From Cellulosimicrobium cellulans (GTDB taxonomy: Bacteria > Actinomycetota > Actinomycetes > Actinomycetales > Cellulomonadaceae), in assembly GCF_016907755.1 (NCBI RefSeq), contig NZ_JAFBCN010000001.1, forward strand, positions 2,976,001 through 3,040,000: a stretch of DNA of 64,000 nucleotides, read 5' to 3'. Shown piece by piece: positions 8,441 through 17,165 of this stretch. The notes under the pieces were generated by a model that worked only from the letters and a program-made list of their open reading frames with translations, had not been told where the DNA came from and did not search any database. Position numbers and translations under genes: made by a program. Numbering within the stretch: position 1 is the stretch's first letter; every line of letters starts with the position of its first letter.

Positions 8441-8741
8441 CAGACGCTCACCTCGGCGGGCCTGAAGCACTGCTCGGCACGCATACCGGGCAACCCGACG
8501 CGGTGCGCGCAGACGTCGCAGAGCACGGCGCTGTGCTGGTGGACACAACTTGTGCACTCCCACACCGCGAGCAGGGTGGCAGGATCTCCGCACTGCCACT
8601 GGCCGTCGCCGATCTGCTGGGCGTTGGCGCCGGGCCGGTCGCCGTCCTTGGCGCTATCAGACCCATGCGGCCAGTGGCGCGGTGACGTGCGTCCTCGGTC
8701 CGCGGGGACGACTGCTCGGCCGTGGTCGCTCTGAGGTTCAT
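8440..8741 (-). pseudogene. Small Cys-rich (zinc-ribbon-like) protein, frameshifted
   Basis: A good start (GAAGAAGG 7 nt before ATG 8741) begins MNLRATTAEQSSPRTEDARH. The convincing C-terminal half (GDGQWQCGD, WECTSCVHQHSAVLCDVCAHRVG, ending at 8440) is in another frame with no start of its own. Cys pairs CTSC and CDVC suggest a zinc ribbon. The stop overlaps the nrdH start (TGATG). Probably one original gene with a single frameshift near 8670. Function unknown. Confidence 0.5.
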
Positions 8742-8861
8742 CGGTGCACCTTCTTCAGGTGTCGCTCCCATCCCTGGAAGGTGTGGGGTGATGCCCGCGT
8801 GTGACGCCGCGGCGCTAGAGTTCTCCTCTGTCGCGGGACAACGCCGGTGATGACGGGCGAA

Positions 8862-8890
8862 GGTGCCGGGGCCTAGTTGAGGCCGGCACC
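8862..8890 (-). terminator. Terminator of the 677-aa/GIY-YIG operon
   Basis: GGTGCCG (8862-8868) pairs with CGGCACC (8884-8890). GCCT/AGGC extends the stem past a two-base bulge, with an AGTTG loop. It lies 9 nt beyond the minus-strand GIY-YIG stop. The flanking bases 8742-8898 hold no other feature. Confidence 0.6.
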
Positions 8891-8898
8891 CTCGCTCG

Positions 8899-9294
8899 TC
8901 ACCGTGCTGCGGGTGTCTTGCGTCCCTGCCGGCGGCTCGGTGGGATCATCCACAGGTGCGCGGACCGCTCGAGCGCGTCTACCTGTACGGCGGACAGCCC
9001 GACGACGCTGACGCTGACGATCCAAGACCACAGCGCGGCGTTGCCGTTCCGCACGTGGCCGGCGATGCGCTCGCGCAGCGGGCGTCGGGTCTGCCCGACG
9101 TAGTCGGCGACCCCGTCGTGACCGATGCCGCAGTACACGCGATGGCCAGCGAGATCAGCCCCGAGCCCCGCGAGGAGCTCGTCGGTTGGGTAGGCCGTCA
9201 TGGCCCCGGGGTCCGTGAGCCCGTTGGAGGCAAGCCAGGAAGCCCAGTCGGCGGCGGTTGCCTCCAGCTGAGTGCGTGTCGCGCCCGCGCTCAT
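8899..9294 (-). CDS. GIY-YIG superfamily nuclease
   Basis: 131 aa. VYCGIG (53-58) and DYVGQT (64-69) are the GIY and YIG strands, followed by RPLRERIAGH with the catalytic arginine and by ALERSAHLW supplying the metal-binding glutamate. The usual distal asparagine is not obvious. A helical region of about 45 aa precedes the nuclease core. The start ATG (9294) overlaps the stop of the preceding 677-aa gene as ATGA, so the two products are translationally coupled and probably act together. Compact single-domain GIY-YIG enzymes cut DNA in homing, repair and restriction; the role here is unknown. Confidence 0.82.
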   Translation of the reverse strand: MSAGATRTQLEATAADWASWLASNGLTDPGAMTAYPTDELLAGLGADLAGHRVYCGIGHDGVADYVGQTRRPLRERIAGHVRNGNAALWSWIVSVSVVGLSAVQVDALERSAHLWMIPPSRRQGRKTPAAR

Positions 9295-11324
9295 GCGGCA
9301 GGAGCCTTCGGCTTGAACGTGAAGATGCTCTCCTGGATTACGCGGAAGTGGTCAGAGAGTTCAGTCCACGCCGCCTGGCTCAGGATGTCGCGGCCCTCCA
9401 TCTCGGCGCGGCTCCGGGCGTCGAGGATTGCCCTCACAAGCTCGCTGGAGGTGCGCATGCTCTGCTGTAGGTCCTCGACGTCGGTAAGGAGCTCGGCGAC
9501 CGCCTTCGTAACAGGGTCACGGTCGTCATCGGCACCGTCGTCGCCTTCACCGCCGCCCTGCTGGAGACCGGCGGCCGCCAGGTCGACGAGCTCTGGCGAG
9601 GTGACGCCACCGCCGGGCACGTGCCCGTTGGGGTCGAGCGCGGCGCTGCCGGGGGCGGCGAGGTCCACACCCGGTGTCGGGTCGTCCTCGGGCCTCGTCT
9701 CGTCGTGGAACCAGTCTGCGGCTAGCGCCAGCTGGGTCAGTCCCTCGTGCGTGGCAGCGAGCCCACCGAACACGTCGCGAAGAGGCAGGCGCCTCGTGGG
9801 CTTCTTGGCTCCGCCGGAGCCGCCCACCACCGTGGTGGTGATTACGCCGTTGGCGACGAGCGCGATGGTGCCGACCAGACGCAGCTCGCGAATCGCGTCC
9901 TCGTCACCGGCGATGGCGGCAGGAACGAGCTCGAGGTACGAGCGTGGGGAGGCAAGGGTGAGGGTGGCGTACTGGAAGTCCGGCTCGAGAAGTCCTCGGT
10001 ACCCCCATGCCGATCCGATGGGCTTGGCGTGCGCCCACGGACGGGAGATCACCGCGGCCAAGAGCTCGACGGCGTGGTGCAGGTGCACCGCGCTGTAGGT
10101 GCCCTGGCGACGGATCTCTGCCTTGAACTCCTCGTACTTCTCGTTGAGCAGGAGTCGGGCGATGCGGGCCGCACGGTCCAGGGAGTTCTGGTGGGGGTCG
10201 ACGTCGAGGAGGAGGCTCAGCTCAGACTCCGTCAACTCGGTCTGGCGGTGCATCGAGTGGATGATGTCGAGCGCCTGCTTGAAGGACTGGTCCGTCCCGG
10301 CCCAGCCCTGCTGACCGGTGTGGCTGTCCTGGACCATGCGGTCGATGGCACCGATCATCTCGCCGTCGTCGCTCGTGGGCAGGTAGAGCCGTGTGGGCAC
10401 GACGATCGACTGACGGAGGTGGATCGCGCGCTGTCCCAGGCTCGGCGCAACCTTGCCGCGGGCGGGAAGCTGGTCGGCCGTGTACTCGCGCAGCCACTGG
10501 GTACGCAGCGCGTGCTGCGCAACCGCGAACGCGTCATCGCGAACGGGGCGGGCGGTGCGGGACAGAGGCAGGACCGCGTCGATGATCTGCGTGGCGACGT
10601 CGAGAGGCTTCAGGTCTCGGCGCCCGGCGAGCTCGAGGGCGAGCATCATGGATGCAGTCCAGCGGGTGATGCCGTCGCGGATCAGGATGACCCACTGGTC
10701 CGGGGCGCCGTCGTCGAAGGTGAAGACGGCAAGGTGCGTGGAGAGCTCCTGGCGGACGCCCGTCGCCAGGATCTCAGCGGGCCGGTTGCGGGTCTGCAGG
10801 TCTCGCATCGTCCGCTCGACGGAGTTCACCAGGACCTTGCGGCTCTCCGTCGGTGACGCGAAGGGGTACCGCGGGATGCCGTCCTGGACTGTCGGCGCGG
10901 GCCACAGCGGGTCCGTCGCGCGCGTGCCGGACATCCCTCGCGGCTGGGGGCCGGGCAGGAGCATCGGTGTCGACGCCTCGTAGTGCGCGGAAAGCAACTC
11001 CCCCTCAGGTGTAACGACGCGGAAGGCGCCCTGGATCTGCGCGGCGGCCAGCGCCGGGTTGTCGGTGGTGCGAGCGACGGCCTGGGCCGCCTCGCGGGGC
11101 GGAGTGAACTCGACGGTCCTCGTCGCTGCCTCGAGCGCCTTGGCGATCGCCTGACCTGGCCGGGAGACCTTCTCTGTCGACGGCTCGGGTCGCAGGCGGG
11201 TCGAAATCTCTTGATCCCCGAGTACGGCGATCAGCTCACCGTCCGCGAGCGCGGGGCGCGTGGTGTCGGTCGTGGGCTCGTCCTCAGCAGGGGCGCCGGC
11301 GAAGGTGAACGCAGGAGTGGTCAT
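9291..11324 (-). CDS. 677-aa protein of unknown family, possible ParB-like domain
   Basis: Begins MTTPAFTFAGAPAEDEP at ATG 11324; no strong RBS is visible. Residues about 160-230 run RKVLVNSVERTMRDLQ, a strand pair, then WVILIRDGITRWTA (211-224). That resembles the ParB/sulfiredoxin-type pattern in which a DG(x)HR turn binds nucleotide, here with T replacing H. A long helical middle follows (TDQSFKQALDIIHSMHRQTELTESE), then an acidic Gly/Asp linker near 585-600 and a helical C-terminus. No signal peptide or membrane helix. It is the first gene of a two-gene unit with the GIY-YIG nuclease, with an inverted repeat upstream and a terminator downstream. The family was not recognised. Confidence 0.7.
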   Translation of the reverse strand: MTTPAFTFAGAPAEDEPTTDTTRPALADGELIAVLGDQEISTRLRPEPSTEKVSRPGQAIAKALEAATRTVEFTPPREAAQAVARTTDNPALAAAQIQGAFRVVTPEGELLSAHYEASTPMLLPGPQPRGMSGTRATDPLWPAPTVQDGIPRYPFASPTESRKVLVNSVERTMRDLQTRNRPAEILATGVRQELSTHLAVFTFDDGAPDQWVILIRDGITRWTASMMLALELAGRRDLKPLDVATQIIDAVLPLSRTARPVRDDAFAVAQHALRTQWLREYTADQLPARGKVAPSLGQRAIHLRQSIVVPTRLYLPTSDDGEMIGAIDRMVQDSHTGQQGWAGTDQSFKQALDIIHSMHRQTELTESELSLLLDVDPHQNSLDRAARIARLLLNEKYEEFKAEIRRQGTYSAVHLHHAVELLAAVISRPWAHAKPIGSAWGYRGLLEPDFQYATLTLASPRSYLELVPAAIAGDEDAIRELRLVGTIALVANGVITTTVVGGSGGAKKPTRRLPLRDVFGGLAATHEGLTQLALAADWFHDETRPEDDPTPGVDLAAPGSAALDPNGHVPGGGVTSPELVDLAAAGLQQGGGEGDDGADDDRDPVTKAVAELLTDVEDLQQSMRTSSELVRAILDARSRAEMEGRDILSQAAWTELSDHFRVIQESIFTFKPKAPAA

Positions 11325-11350
11325 GGGGTGCGTGAAGCCCTTCGTGCTGG

Positions 11351-11380
11351 GGGAGGGCTCTGCACAGCAGAGGCCCTCCC
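11351..11380. promoter_or_regulatory. Inverted repeat upstream of the 677-aa gene
   Basis: GGGAGGGC (11351-11358) pairs with GCCCTCCC (11373-11380). TCTG/CAGA continues the stem around a single bulged base, with a CACAG loop. It ends 26 nt before the start codon, so it could be an operator or a 5'-leader attenuator for the pair. No run of T follows on the minus strand. Confidence 0.45.
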
Positions 11381-11472
11381 AAATATGGAAGGGCCGTAGT
11401 GGACCGTCGAGTGACGGGGAGCTCCTGTGCCTCATCATCGGGATGCGGCGCGTCTACGGCTCGAAGCGCGCT

Positions 11473-11667
11473 TCACAGCCTTCCCACTCCTCGCTCAGGC
11501 CCATCCGCGGGGATGGCGAGAACGGCGGAGCCCTTGAGGCTGTCGCGGCGCCAGGCCGCGATCCAGGGATGAGCGATCAGCCCTTGAACGGTACAGCCGT
11601 CGATGTCAGAGGCGCAACGGTTGCTGTTGCGCTGTTCGCTGGTGGCGTCAGTTTCGAGTCGTGGCAC
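11473..11667 (-). CDS. Small hypothetical protein
   Basis: 64 aa from GTG 11667, beginning 4 nt after the stop of the zinc-finger gene upstream. It contains CTVQGLIAHPWIAAWRRD and a proline/glycine-rich end. Its position directly after another small gene is the main support. No family recognised; it may be non-coding. Confidence 0.3.
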   Translation of the reverse strand: MPRLETDATSEQRNSNRCASDIDGCTVQGLIAHPWIAAWRRDSLKGSAVLAIPADGPERGVGRL

Positions 11668-11671
11668 GGGG

Positions 11672-11956
11672 CTATTCGGTCCTGGGGCGCAGCACGGCGT
11701 GTGCGCAGGCGATGCAGACCCGGGTGGAACCCGGTTGTCGCTCGAGTCGGTCGGTCTCGTGGTGCGGGTCGGCGATGGAGAGGTCCCAGCCCCCGGCGAG
11801 GTCGCGACCGCACAGGGCTTGGGTGAACAGCCCGCCGCCGGTGCGCAAGGGCTCGCCGGGGGTGAGCGCGCGCGGGTGGTTGAGAGTCAGGGCACCGACC
11901 GTGCAGGTCATGCACCAGGCGAGTCGCCGGCGTGCGTCGGGGCGGCGGCGCTTCAC
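11672..11956 (-). CDS. Small zinc-finger-like protein
   Basis: 94 aa from GTG 11956, with AGG 8 nt upstream. Two cysteine pairs, WCMTC near the N-terminus and VCIAC near the C-terminus, bracket a central domain (TGGGLFTQALCGRDLAGGWDLSIADPHHE), which suggests a treble-clef or zinc-ribbon fold. No partner domain is visible. It lies in a stretch (11440-13044) that otherwise holds relics; codon use on this strand looks coding. Confidence 0.5.
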   Translation of the reverse strand: MKRRRPDARRRLAWCMTCTVGALTLNHPRALTPGEPLRTGGGLFTQALCGRDLAGGWDLSIADPHHETDRLERQPGSTRVCIACAHAVLRPRTE

Positions 11957-12254
11957 GAAGCGACCTGTTTCGCCAGGTGCACCTCGTCGGCTTCTGCAGC
12001 CTCCTTGGTGAGGCGCTCGAGCGATACGTTGGCGGCCCCCACGCGACCGCGCGCTGCGCATCCGCGGCGAGCCAGGAGTAGCGGCGCGGGCTAGGGCGTG
12101 TCTCCCTAGTGCCTTGATCATGGTGGTGCAGAGTGCGGGCGTGTGTCCTAACTCGGAGTTACCAGAGGGACAAGGGCGCGTCTCCCAAGTCGAGCACGGG
12201 CCCGTCGATGTTGCCGCGCGTGCGTGCGCGTGCCGCGTGGATGACGCCATTCGA

Positions 12255-12640
12255 CCGGGCGGGTTAGCGCCCGATGCGCAGATCTCCCTCGATTGCAGGC
12301 CCGCGACGATCTCCTGGGGCTGGGTCCGGGTAACCGCGGCGCACACGGCGTCGATGGTGGAGCGGTGCTTGCCCTTCAACCAGATCCGCTTCGCCCGACA
12401 GGGCTGTGCGCCGCCTTGACGACCAACCCGTCGACCCCGACCGGGGCGTACGACTCGAAAACCCGGCGGCCTCGTCGACGTCGGCCGTCACCGGGCTCAG
12501 GTTGAGCGGTGGCCGCCATGACGCCGCGATCTCGACCAGGAGCGCCCGCCGCTCGTCGAACGACCGCGACCGGACATCGCGGCCCGCGAGCGCCTTGACG
12601 TCGAACGCGGCGAGGGGCGCGAGCACGCGACCACCAGCGC
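12255..12640 (-). pseudogene. ATP-dependent DNA ligase fragment, frameshifted
   Basis: Pieces in adjacent frames match the adenylation domain of actinobacterial ATP-dependent ligases: LAAFDVKALAGRDVRSRSFD, ERRALLVEIAASWRPPLNLS, then ESYAPVGVDGLVVK, then KGKHRSTIDAVCAAVT and PQEIVAGL. Order and spacing fit family members, but the catalytic KxDG region and the OB-fold are missing, so this is a decayed internal fragment. The surrounding 11957-12254 and 12641-13044 show no convincing gene. Confidence 0.7.
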
Positions 12641-13044
12641 GACGAGGACCTCGAGGCGATCAGTCCTATCCGTGCCGGCGTGGCGGTCTGAACCGCACCG
12701 CCCCGTGTCACAGGGGCGCACCGGCGCGCATCTTCTCTGGGTGAAGAGGTGGGACGCTGCTCCTCATCGCTGATTCACCCTCCTTCTAAAGCTCCCCTAC
12801 GCCGCACGCCAGGTCGATCACCCAGGCCTGGATGAACGACACGGCGCCTCTGGGAAGCAGCAAAGGCCCGACGGTCGAGGCGGCACCCGGCGGTAAGCGC
12901 AGACTGTCGGGACTTTCCAGGAGAGGTCGCCAATGTTGCGCACCGCCGGGACAGCCCCAAGATCGACGGACACCTCGCCGGTTGCTTACGGGCTGCAGGC
13001 AGCGCCTGAGCCACTTCTGCGGGTACCCGTGTGAAGGTTGACAT

Positions 13045-13893
13045 ATGAGCAAACTGGCCGCCCCTGATGAGCTACTTGCTGCGGCGACTCGGGTCGTGGT
13101 GCTCGGTGACGTGCACGGGGACGCGATGGCAGTCATCACCGCGCTCCAGGCTGCGGCCCGAACTGGCGTCACCGTGATCCTCAGTGTCGGGGACTTCGGC
13201 ATCGGCCCATGGCCGGGGGAACGCAAGTCGTTCACCAAGGCCATCGACCGCTGGCTGACCCGGCTCGGGGTGTGGTTGTTCGTGACGCCCGGCAACCACG
13301 AGAACTACGACCGGATCGACGCTGCACCGCGCGACACGTCGGGCGCGATCTACCTCGGTTCGCAGCTGCGCGCACTCCCCCGGGGCCACCGCCTAACCAT
13401 CGGTGGGCGCGCGGTCGGCTCCCTCGGTGGCGCGGTGAGCGTCGACGTCGGACCGCACCGCCAGCCCGGGCGCACCTGGTGGCCCCAGGAGCGCATCCTC
13501 GACAGCGACATCGAGGCGCTCGGTAGCGATCCCTTGGACATCCTGATCACGCACGAGGTCCCCGCATCGGTTCCGGTCGAATCTCAGCTCACAGTCCCGT
13601 CCGAGGTTGCCACCTCGGCGCACCAGGGCCGCGAGCTGCTTGACTGCGCCGTGGAGACCGTCCGCCCGCAACTCGTGCTGTCCGGGCACTGGCACCAGCG
13701 CGTCGCCCACACCCGCACCTGGGACGACGGCGTCACGACCCGGTACGAGGTCCTGCCGGAGGAGAACCGCCGCTTCAACTCCGTCGTCCTCGACCTGACC
13801 GACCTCGAAGGAGAACTCGTGGACCTGCCCGAATGGAGCCGAAGCGCGCACCGGGCCGACCGTGGGCCGGCCGACGCGAGCGAAGCCCGCTGA
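13045..13893 (+). CDS. Calcineurin-like metallophosphoesterase
   Basis: 282 aa. All family motifs are present: VVVLGDVHGD (I), ILSVGDFG (II), VTPGNHEN (III), LITHEVP (IV) and LVLSGHWHQR (V). It is therefore a likely active two-metal phosphoesterase; members cut phosphomonoesters, diesters or nucleotides, and the substrate is not evident. The RBS GAAGG lies 8 nt before ATG 13045. The stop overlaps the start of the next gene (TGATG), so the pair is coupled. Position in the element, next to nuclease-type genes, makes a defence or nucleotide-signalling role possible but unproven. Confidence 0.88.
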   Translation: MSKLAAPDELLAAATRVVVLGDVHGDAMAVITALQAAARTGVTVILSVGDFGIGPWPGERKSFTKAIDRWLTRLGVWLFVTPGNHENYDRIDAAPRDTSGAIYLGSQLRALPRGHRLTIGGRAVGSLGGAVSVDVGPHRQPGRTWWPQERILDSDIEALGSDPLDILITHEVPASVPVESQLTVPSEVATSAHQGRELLDCAVETVRPQLVLSGHWHQRVAHTRTWDDGVTTRYEVLPEENRRFNSVVLDLTDLEGELVDLPEWSRSAHRADRGPADASEAR

Positions 13894-14345
13894 TGACCGG
13901 CCTGGCTAGATGGGACCTCGAGCGGGACCGGTTCCGGTTCCCGCGTGTGCTGGTGTCGACCGCGAGCGGCGCGCAGCACCTGATCGATACGACGGCCACT
14001 CCACCCACCGTCACCCGCGTGATGCCCGTGGATCGAGAGGTCGACTACCTGGAGGTCCCTGACGCAGACGGCAACCACTTCGGACGCACGGTGTTCCTCG
14101 GCGTACAGCTACCACCCGACGACGAGCCATGGGCATTGGCCGCGCTCCGCGCCGACGGAGCACCAGCCAACCTCGCTGGGACGATCGGGCTGGTGGCAGT
14201 CGGTGACCCCATGATCATGATTCTCAACGGCCTCACGCCCAGGTCCACCACAACTCGCATGACAACAGTGGTGACCGACATCGAGCCATGGTTGGGACCC
14301 GCCCCAGGCAGGATCCCGCCAGATGCGCAGGAGGACCCTCGCTAG
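13893..14345 (+). CDS. Hypothetical protein coupled to the metallophosphoesterase
   Basis: 150 aa, starting at the ATG that shares a base with the preceding TGA (13891-13895). Predicted soluble and strand-rich: RFRFPRVLVSTASGAQHLID, DREVDYLEVPDADGNHF, TVFLGVQLPPDDEP and GTIGLVAVGDPMIMILNG. No catalytic motif was recognised. Tight coupling implies the product partners with, inhibits or regulates the phosphoesterase. The following 186 nt to 14531 hold no gene. Confidence 0.65.
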   Translation: MTGLARWDLERDRFRFPRVLVSTASGAQHLIDTTATPPTVTRVMPVDREVDYLEVPDADGNHFGRTVFLGVQLPPDDEPWALAALRADGAPANLAGTIGLVAVGDPMIMILNGLTPRSTTTRMTTVVTDIEPWLGPAPGRIPPDAQEDPR

Positions 14346-14531
14346 TGGCTCGGGACTAGACCACGGCAAAAGTAGGACTGCCCACGATCTCGAGTTCGCC
14401 CGCCACCGGTCACCTCGTGCGCGGAGGGCGCTTCGTAACAAGGAACGAGTCTCAGGCCGATTCACGACTTCCCCGGCAGGAGCGTTGTGGAAGTTTCTGA
14501 CAAGTAAAGGAGAGCCCGTACGATTCGAGGA

Positions 14532-16511
14532 CTAGTCCGCTGTAGGGGTCTCGATGCTCGCGTCCTGCGGGGGTAGAGCGGCGACCACACGCCCGAAGAC
14601 GCGGTCCTGCGCCTGTTTTACCCTTTCAGGGCGTGTCGGGCTCAAGCCCAGGGCGTTCCGGATGTGACTCGTCATGTCCATGTTGCGTAGCGGGCCGTTC
14701 TGCTTGGACCGAATTACGTCGATCAGCGTGGGACCACCGCTCGTGGCGAGCGACTCGACCGCCTCAAGGTCTGCAAGGTCGATCACTTCGGGAGCGGCCG
14801 TGTCCCGCCCGCATAGAATGTTCTTCGCTGCGAGCACCTCGCGTAACCGGTCAAGAACGAACGGGTTGACGGGGTAACCCTCCGTGAGAATCAGAACCGG
14901 ATAGAACCGCGCCGGCTCGCTTTCGCCACGGCTTGGCCGCACTTGGAACCGCGCTTCGCGGATCCGCCTGATGGTCGAGTGGATCTGCTCGAACTTCTTG
15001 CAGAGCGCGTCAATCTCGTGGTCGAGAGTCACGCCCGCCCCACCGTGGGCAGCTTCGCGCATCAGGCGCCTGGTCGAGACATCTGCTACGACCCAGGCAT
15101 GTCCGTAGTCGATGGCGATGTCCGCGACTTTGTGGTTTCTACCGAGTTCGGCCCTGAGCTCGACCTCGGTGTAGACGCGGCCTGGCAGGAGCTCGTATGT
15201 CCTCGCGACGATATCCTGCACGTAGCGCTCGGTCGTCGTGCGGAAACGCGTGTCGAACCGTGCCGCATCGGATGCCGAGCCCTGGGCCTCGATCGCTGCC
15301 TTGACGTCGAAGACCGGCAGCCATGTCACGAGACGGTCGAGCAAGAACTTTGGCGAGACGACGAACCAACTATCGTCATGCTGAATCAACGGGAAGCGTT
15401 CGAAAGCCGAGAACGTCCATGGGACCGAGTTCCAGGGGGTCGACGGGGCGATCTCTGCCTCGTCGATCTGCTGCCGCAACTGCTCGGGAGTCGCAGACAA
15501 AAGACTCAGCACCTGCTCGGTGGCCTGTGGATCGATGGCTCCTGAGAACATGTCGGTCCGGAAGAACGGACTGCCTCCCAAGTTTACACGAGCCCAGATC
15601 GCAAGCACGACCAGCGCCAGGTCGTTCAGGTTATGACCCATCACCTCTGCGTAGGTCTGGGCCAGCGGCAACTGCCCGTCCGAGAATCTTCCGTCGTGCC
15701 ATCGTGCGTCGTAGAGCGCCATGCTCGTGGCGGGGTCGGTGCTGTTGTTGAAGTGCTGATTGGCGATGAACTCACCAATGAGGTCCTCTCTGCGCCTGGG
15801 CTGTTTTCCGCCGTTCAGTCCCGACCCAACGGTGAACAGTGCCGCTGGCAAGAGTCTGACATGCTCCGGGGTCCGCACTTGTCGTCCGCAACTGAACAGC
15901 GCGATCTTGATCAGCACCATAAGCGCCTGGGGAACTACAAGGCGTCGGCGAGGCTTGGCCAGGAACACCAGCGCGCGGTCAAGATACTCGCCGCTCAGAT
16001 ACGTCTGGGCGAACTCACGATCCACGTCGCTCCACCGCACATCTGTCGCGCCGGACTTCGCTGTCCACGTGGTGGCGAACTCGAGCACGTCCGACAGGGA
16101 CGTGTGCTCGATCGTGTTCAGGAGCCACGCCACGCCTGGTTCCTCACCAAGTATGTCCGAGGCCGTCGCATACACCTGGACGATGTCGAGTGGCTCCGGG
16201 CCCTGGAGGAGCTCCTCGGGCACGTACAGTCCGTCGGGCCCTGGTCGCATGGTGACGCCAAGCTCCGGAGCTCTCTGAGCGGCTGCCGCAATCCGAACCA
16301 ACTCGAGCAACTGTGCCTCTTGTTGCGTCCTAGGGGCGGGTAGACCCGCAGTCCCGAGAAGAGCGTCATCAGCCAAGTCGCCTGCTCCCGCTTCTGAAAG
16401 TCGTGACAGCCCTTCGACCCCGAAGCGCTCCCCGAATGCCCGCCGCGTCCCGTCGACGAGACAACGCTGTCCGTGGCCGTCGTACTCGCTCGGAATCGTA
16501 GTGCCTGGCAC
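14532..16511 (-). CDS. Large unknown protein with a possible degenerate PD-(D/E)XK-like C-terminal domain
   Basis: About 659 aa from GTG 16511; the frame stays open to 16733, but that upstream part is arginine-rich and looks non-coding. The start is uncertain. The N-terminal two thirds are helical (YLSGEYLDRALVFLAKPRRRLVVPQALMVLIKIAL). Near the C-terminus, VYTEVELRAELGRNHKVADIAIDYGHAWVVADVSTRR has the helix-D-hairpin-D/E-x-x layout of PD-(D/E)XK enzymes, but DVS replaces the ExK motif, so activity is doubtful. A helix with IDALCKKFEQIHSTIRRIREAR follows. No family recognised. The element position suggests a defence or mobile-element role. Confidence 0.7.
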   Translation of the reverse strand: MPGTTIPSEYDGHGQRCLVDGTRRAFGERFGVEGLSRLSEAGAGDLADDALLGTAGLPAPRTQQEAQLLELVRIAAAAQRAPELGVTMRPGPDGLYVPEELLQGPEPLDIVQVYATASDILGEEPGVAWLLNTIEHTSLSDVLEFATTWTAKSGATDVRWSDVDREFAQTYLSGEYLDRALVFLAKPRRRLVVPQALMVLIKIALFSCGRQVRTPEHVRLLPAALFTVGSGLNGGKQPRRREDLIGEFIANQHFNNSTDPATSMALYDARWHDGRFSDGQLPLAQTYAEVMGHNLNDLALVVLAIWARVNLGGSPFFRTDMFSGAIDPQATEQVLSLLSATPEQLRQQIDEAEIAPSTPWNSVPWTFSAFERFPLIQHDDSWFVVSPKFLLDRLVTWLPVFDVKAAIEAQGSASDAARFDTRFRTTTERYVQDIVARTYELLPGRVYTEVELRAELGRNHKVADIAIDYGHAWVVADVSTRRLMREAAHGGAGVTLDHEIDALCKKFEQIHSTIRRIREARFQVRPSRGESEPARFYPVLILTEGYPVNPFVLDRLREVLAAKNILCGRDTAAPEVIDLADLEAVESLATSGGPTLIDVIRSKQNGPLRNMDMTSHIRNALGLSPTRPERVKQAQDRVFGRVVAALPPQDASIETPTAD

Positions 16512-16800
16512 CGACGGACGCCGCAATCCGCGATCCCAACCCTGCCGCCCGCAGACCAACGGCCAGATCGGATGCTTCCACCGCACGCTCGTCGGCGGGC
16601 GGGCCCTACGCACGCTTCTGCGCCTCAGAGACTGAACGCCGCGCTGCGCTACGCGGATGGCTCCACTTCTACAATCACCACGGACCCCACAACTCGATCT
16701 GCAATCAGCCACACCGGTAGGCCAGCAGACCAACCTCCCTGGACATCGCAGCTAGGCCACAGCAGACGATCGGCACGCTGACGCCGCGGCTAACAAGGGC

Positions 16801-17136
16801 TCAGCCCACCTCGCGGGCGAGATCCTGCAGCAGCTCCCGTGCGGCCAGCGCCGCAGCGATCTGGTCCTCCGCGCTGGTCAGACCGAGCAGCTCGCGGACG
16901 TGCCGGCGCTGCTCGGTCTCGTACGCGGACTCCTGGGGCGGCAGCGGCAGGCTGCCGACCGCGACGGCCGCGGCGGCGAAAGCCCCGGCAGGCGCGCCCA
17001 GCCGGTGCCACTGCTCCAGCAGCTTCGCACGGACAGCCTCGGGTGACTCGCCCAACTCGAGGGAGGCGATGGCTAGACTGCTCAGACCGTCGGCTATCAC
17101 CTGCTGCTTTTCGTGTCCGTCCACGCAGCGAACCAT
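16801..17136 (-). CDS. Hypothetical small helical protein
   Basis: 111 aa, all-helical by appearance (SSLAIASLELGESPEAVRAKLLEQW; AEDQIAAALAARELLQDLAREVG), acidic and soluble. Divergent from the membrane-protein relic at 17166. No recognised domain. Confidence 0.5.
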   Translation of the reverse strand: MVRCVDGHEKQQVIADGLSSLAIASLELGESPEAVRAKLLEQWHRLGAPAGAFAAAAVAVGSLPLPPQESAYETEQRRHVRELLGLTSAEDQIAAALAARELLQDLAREVG

Positions 17137-17165
17137 CCCACACCCAGGGCGTGCCGCACAGCAGC

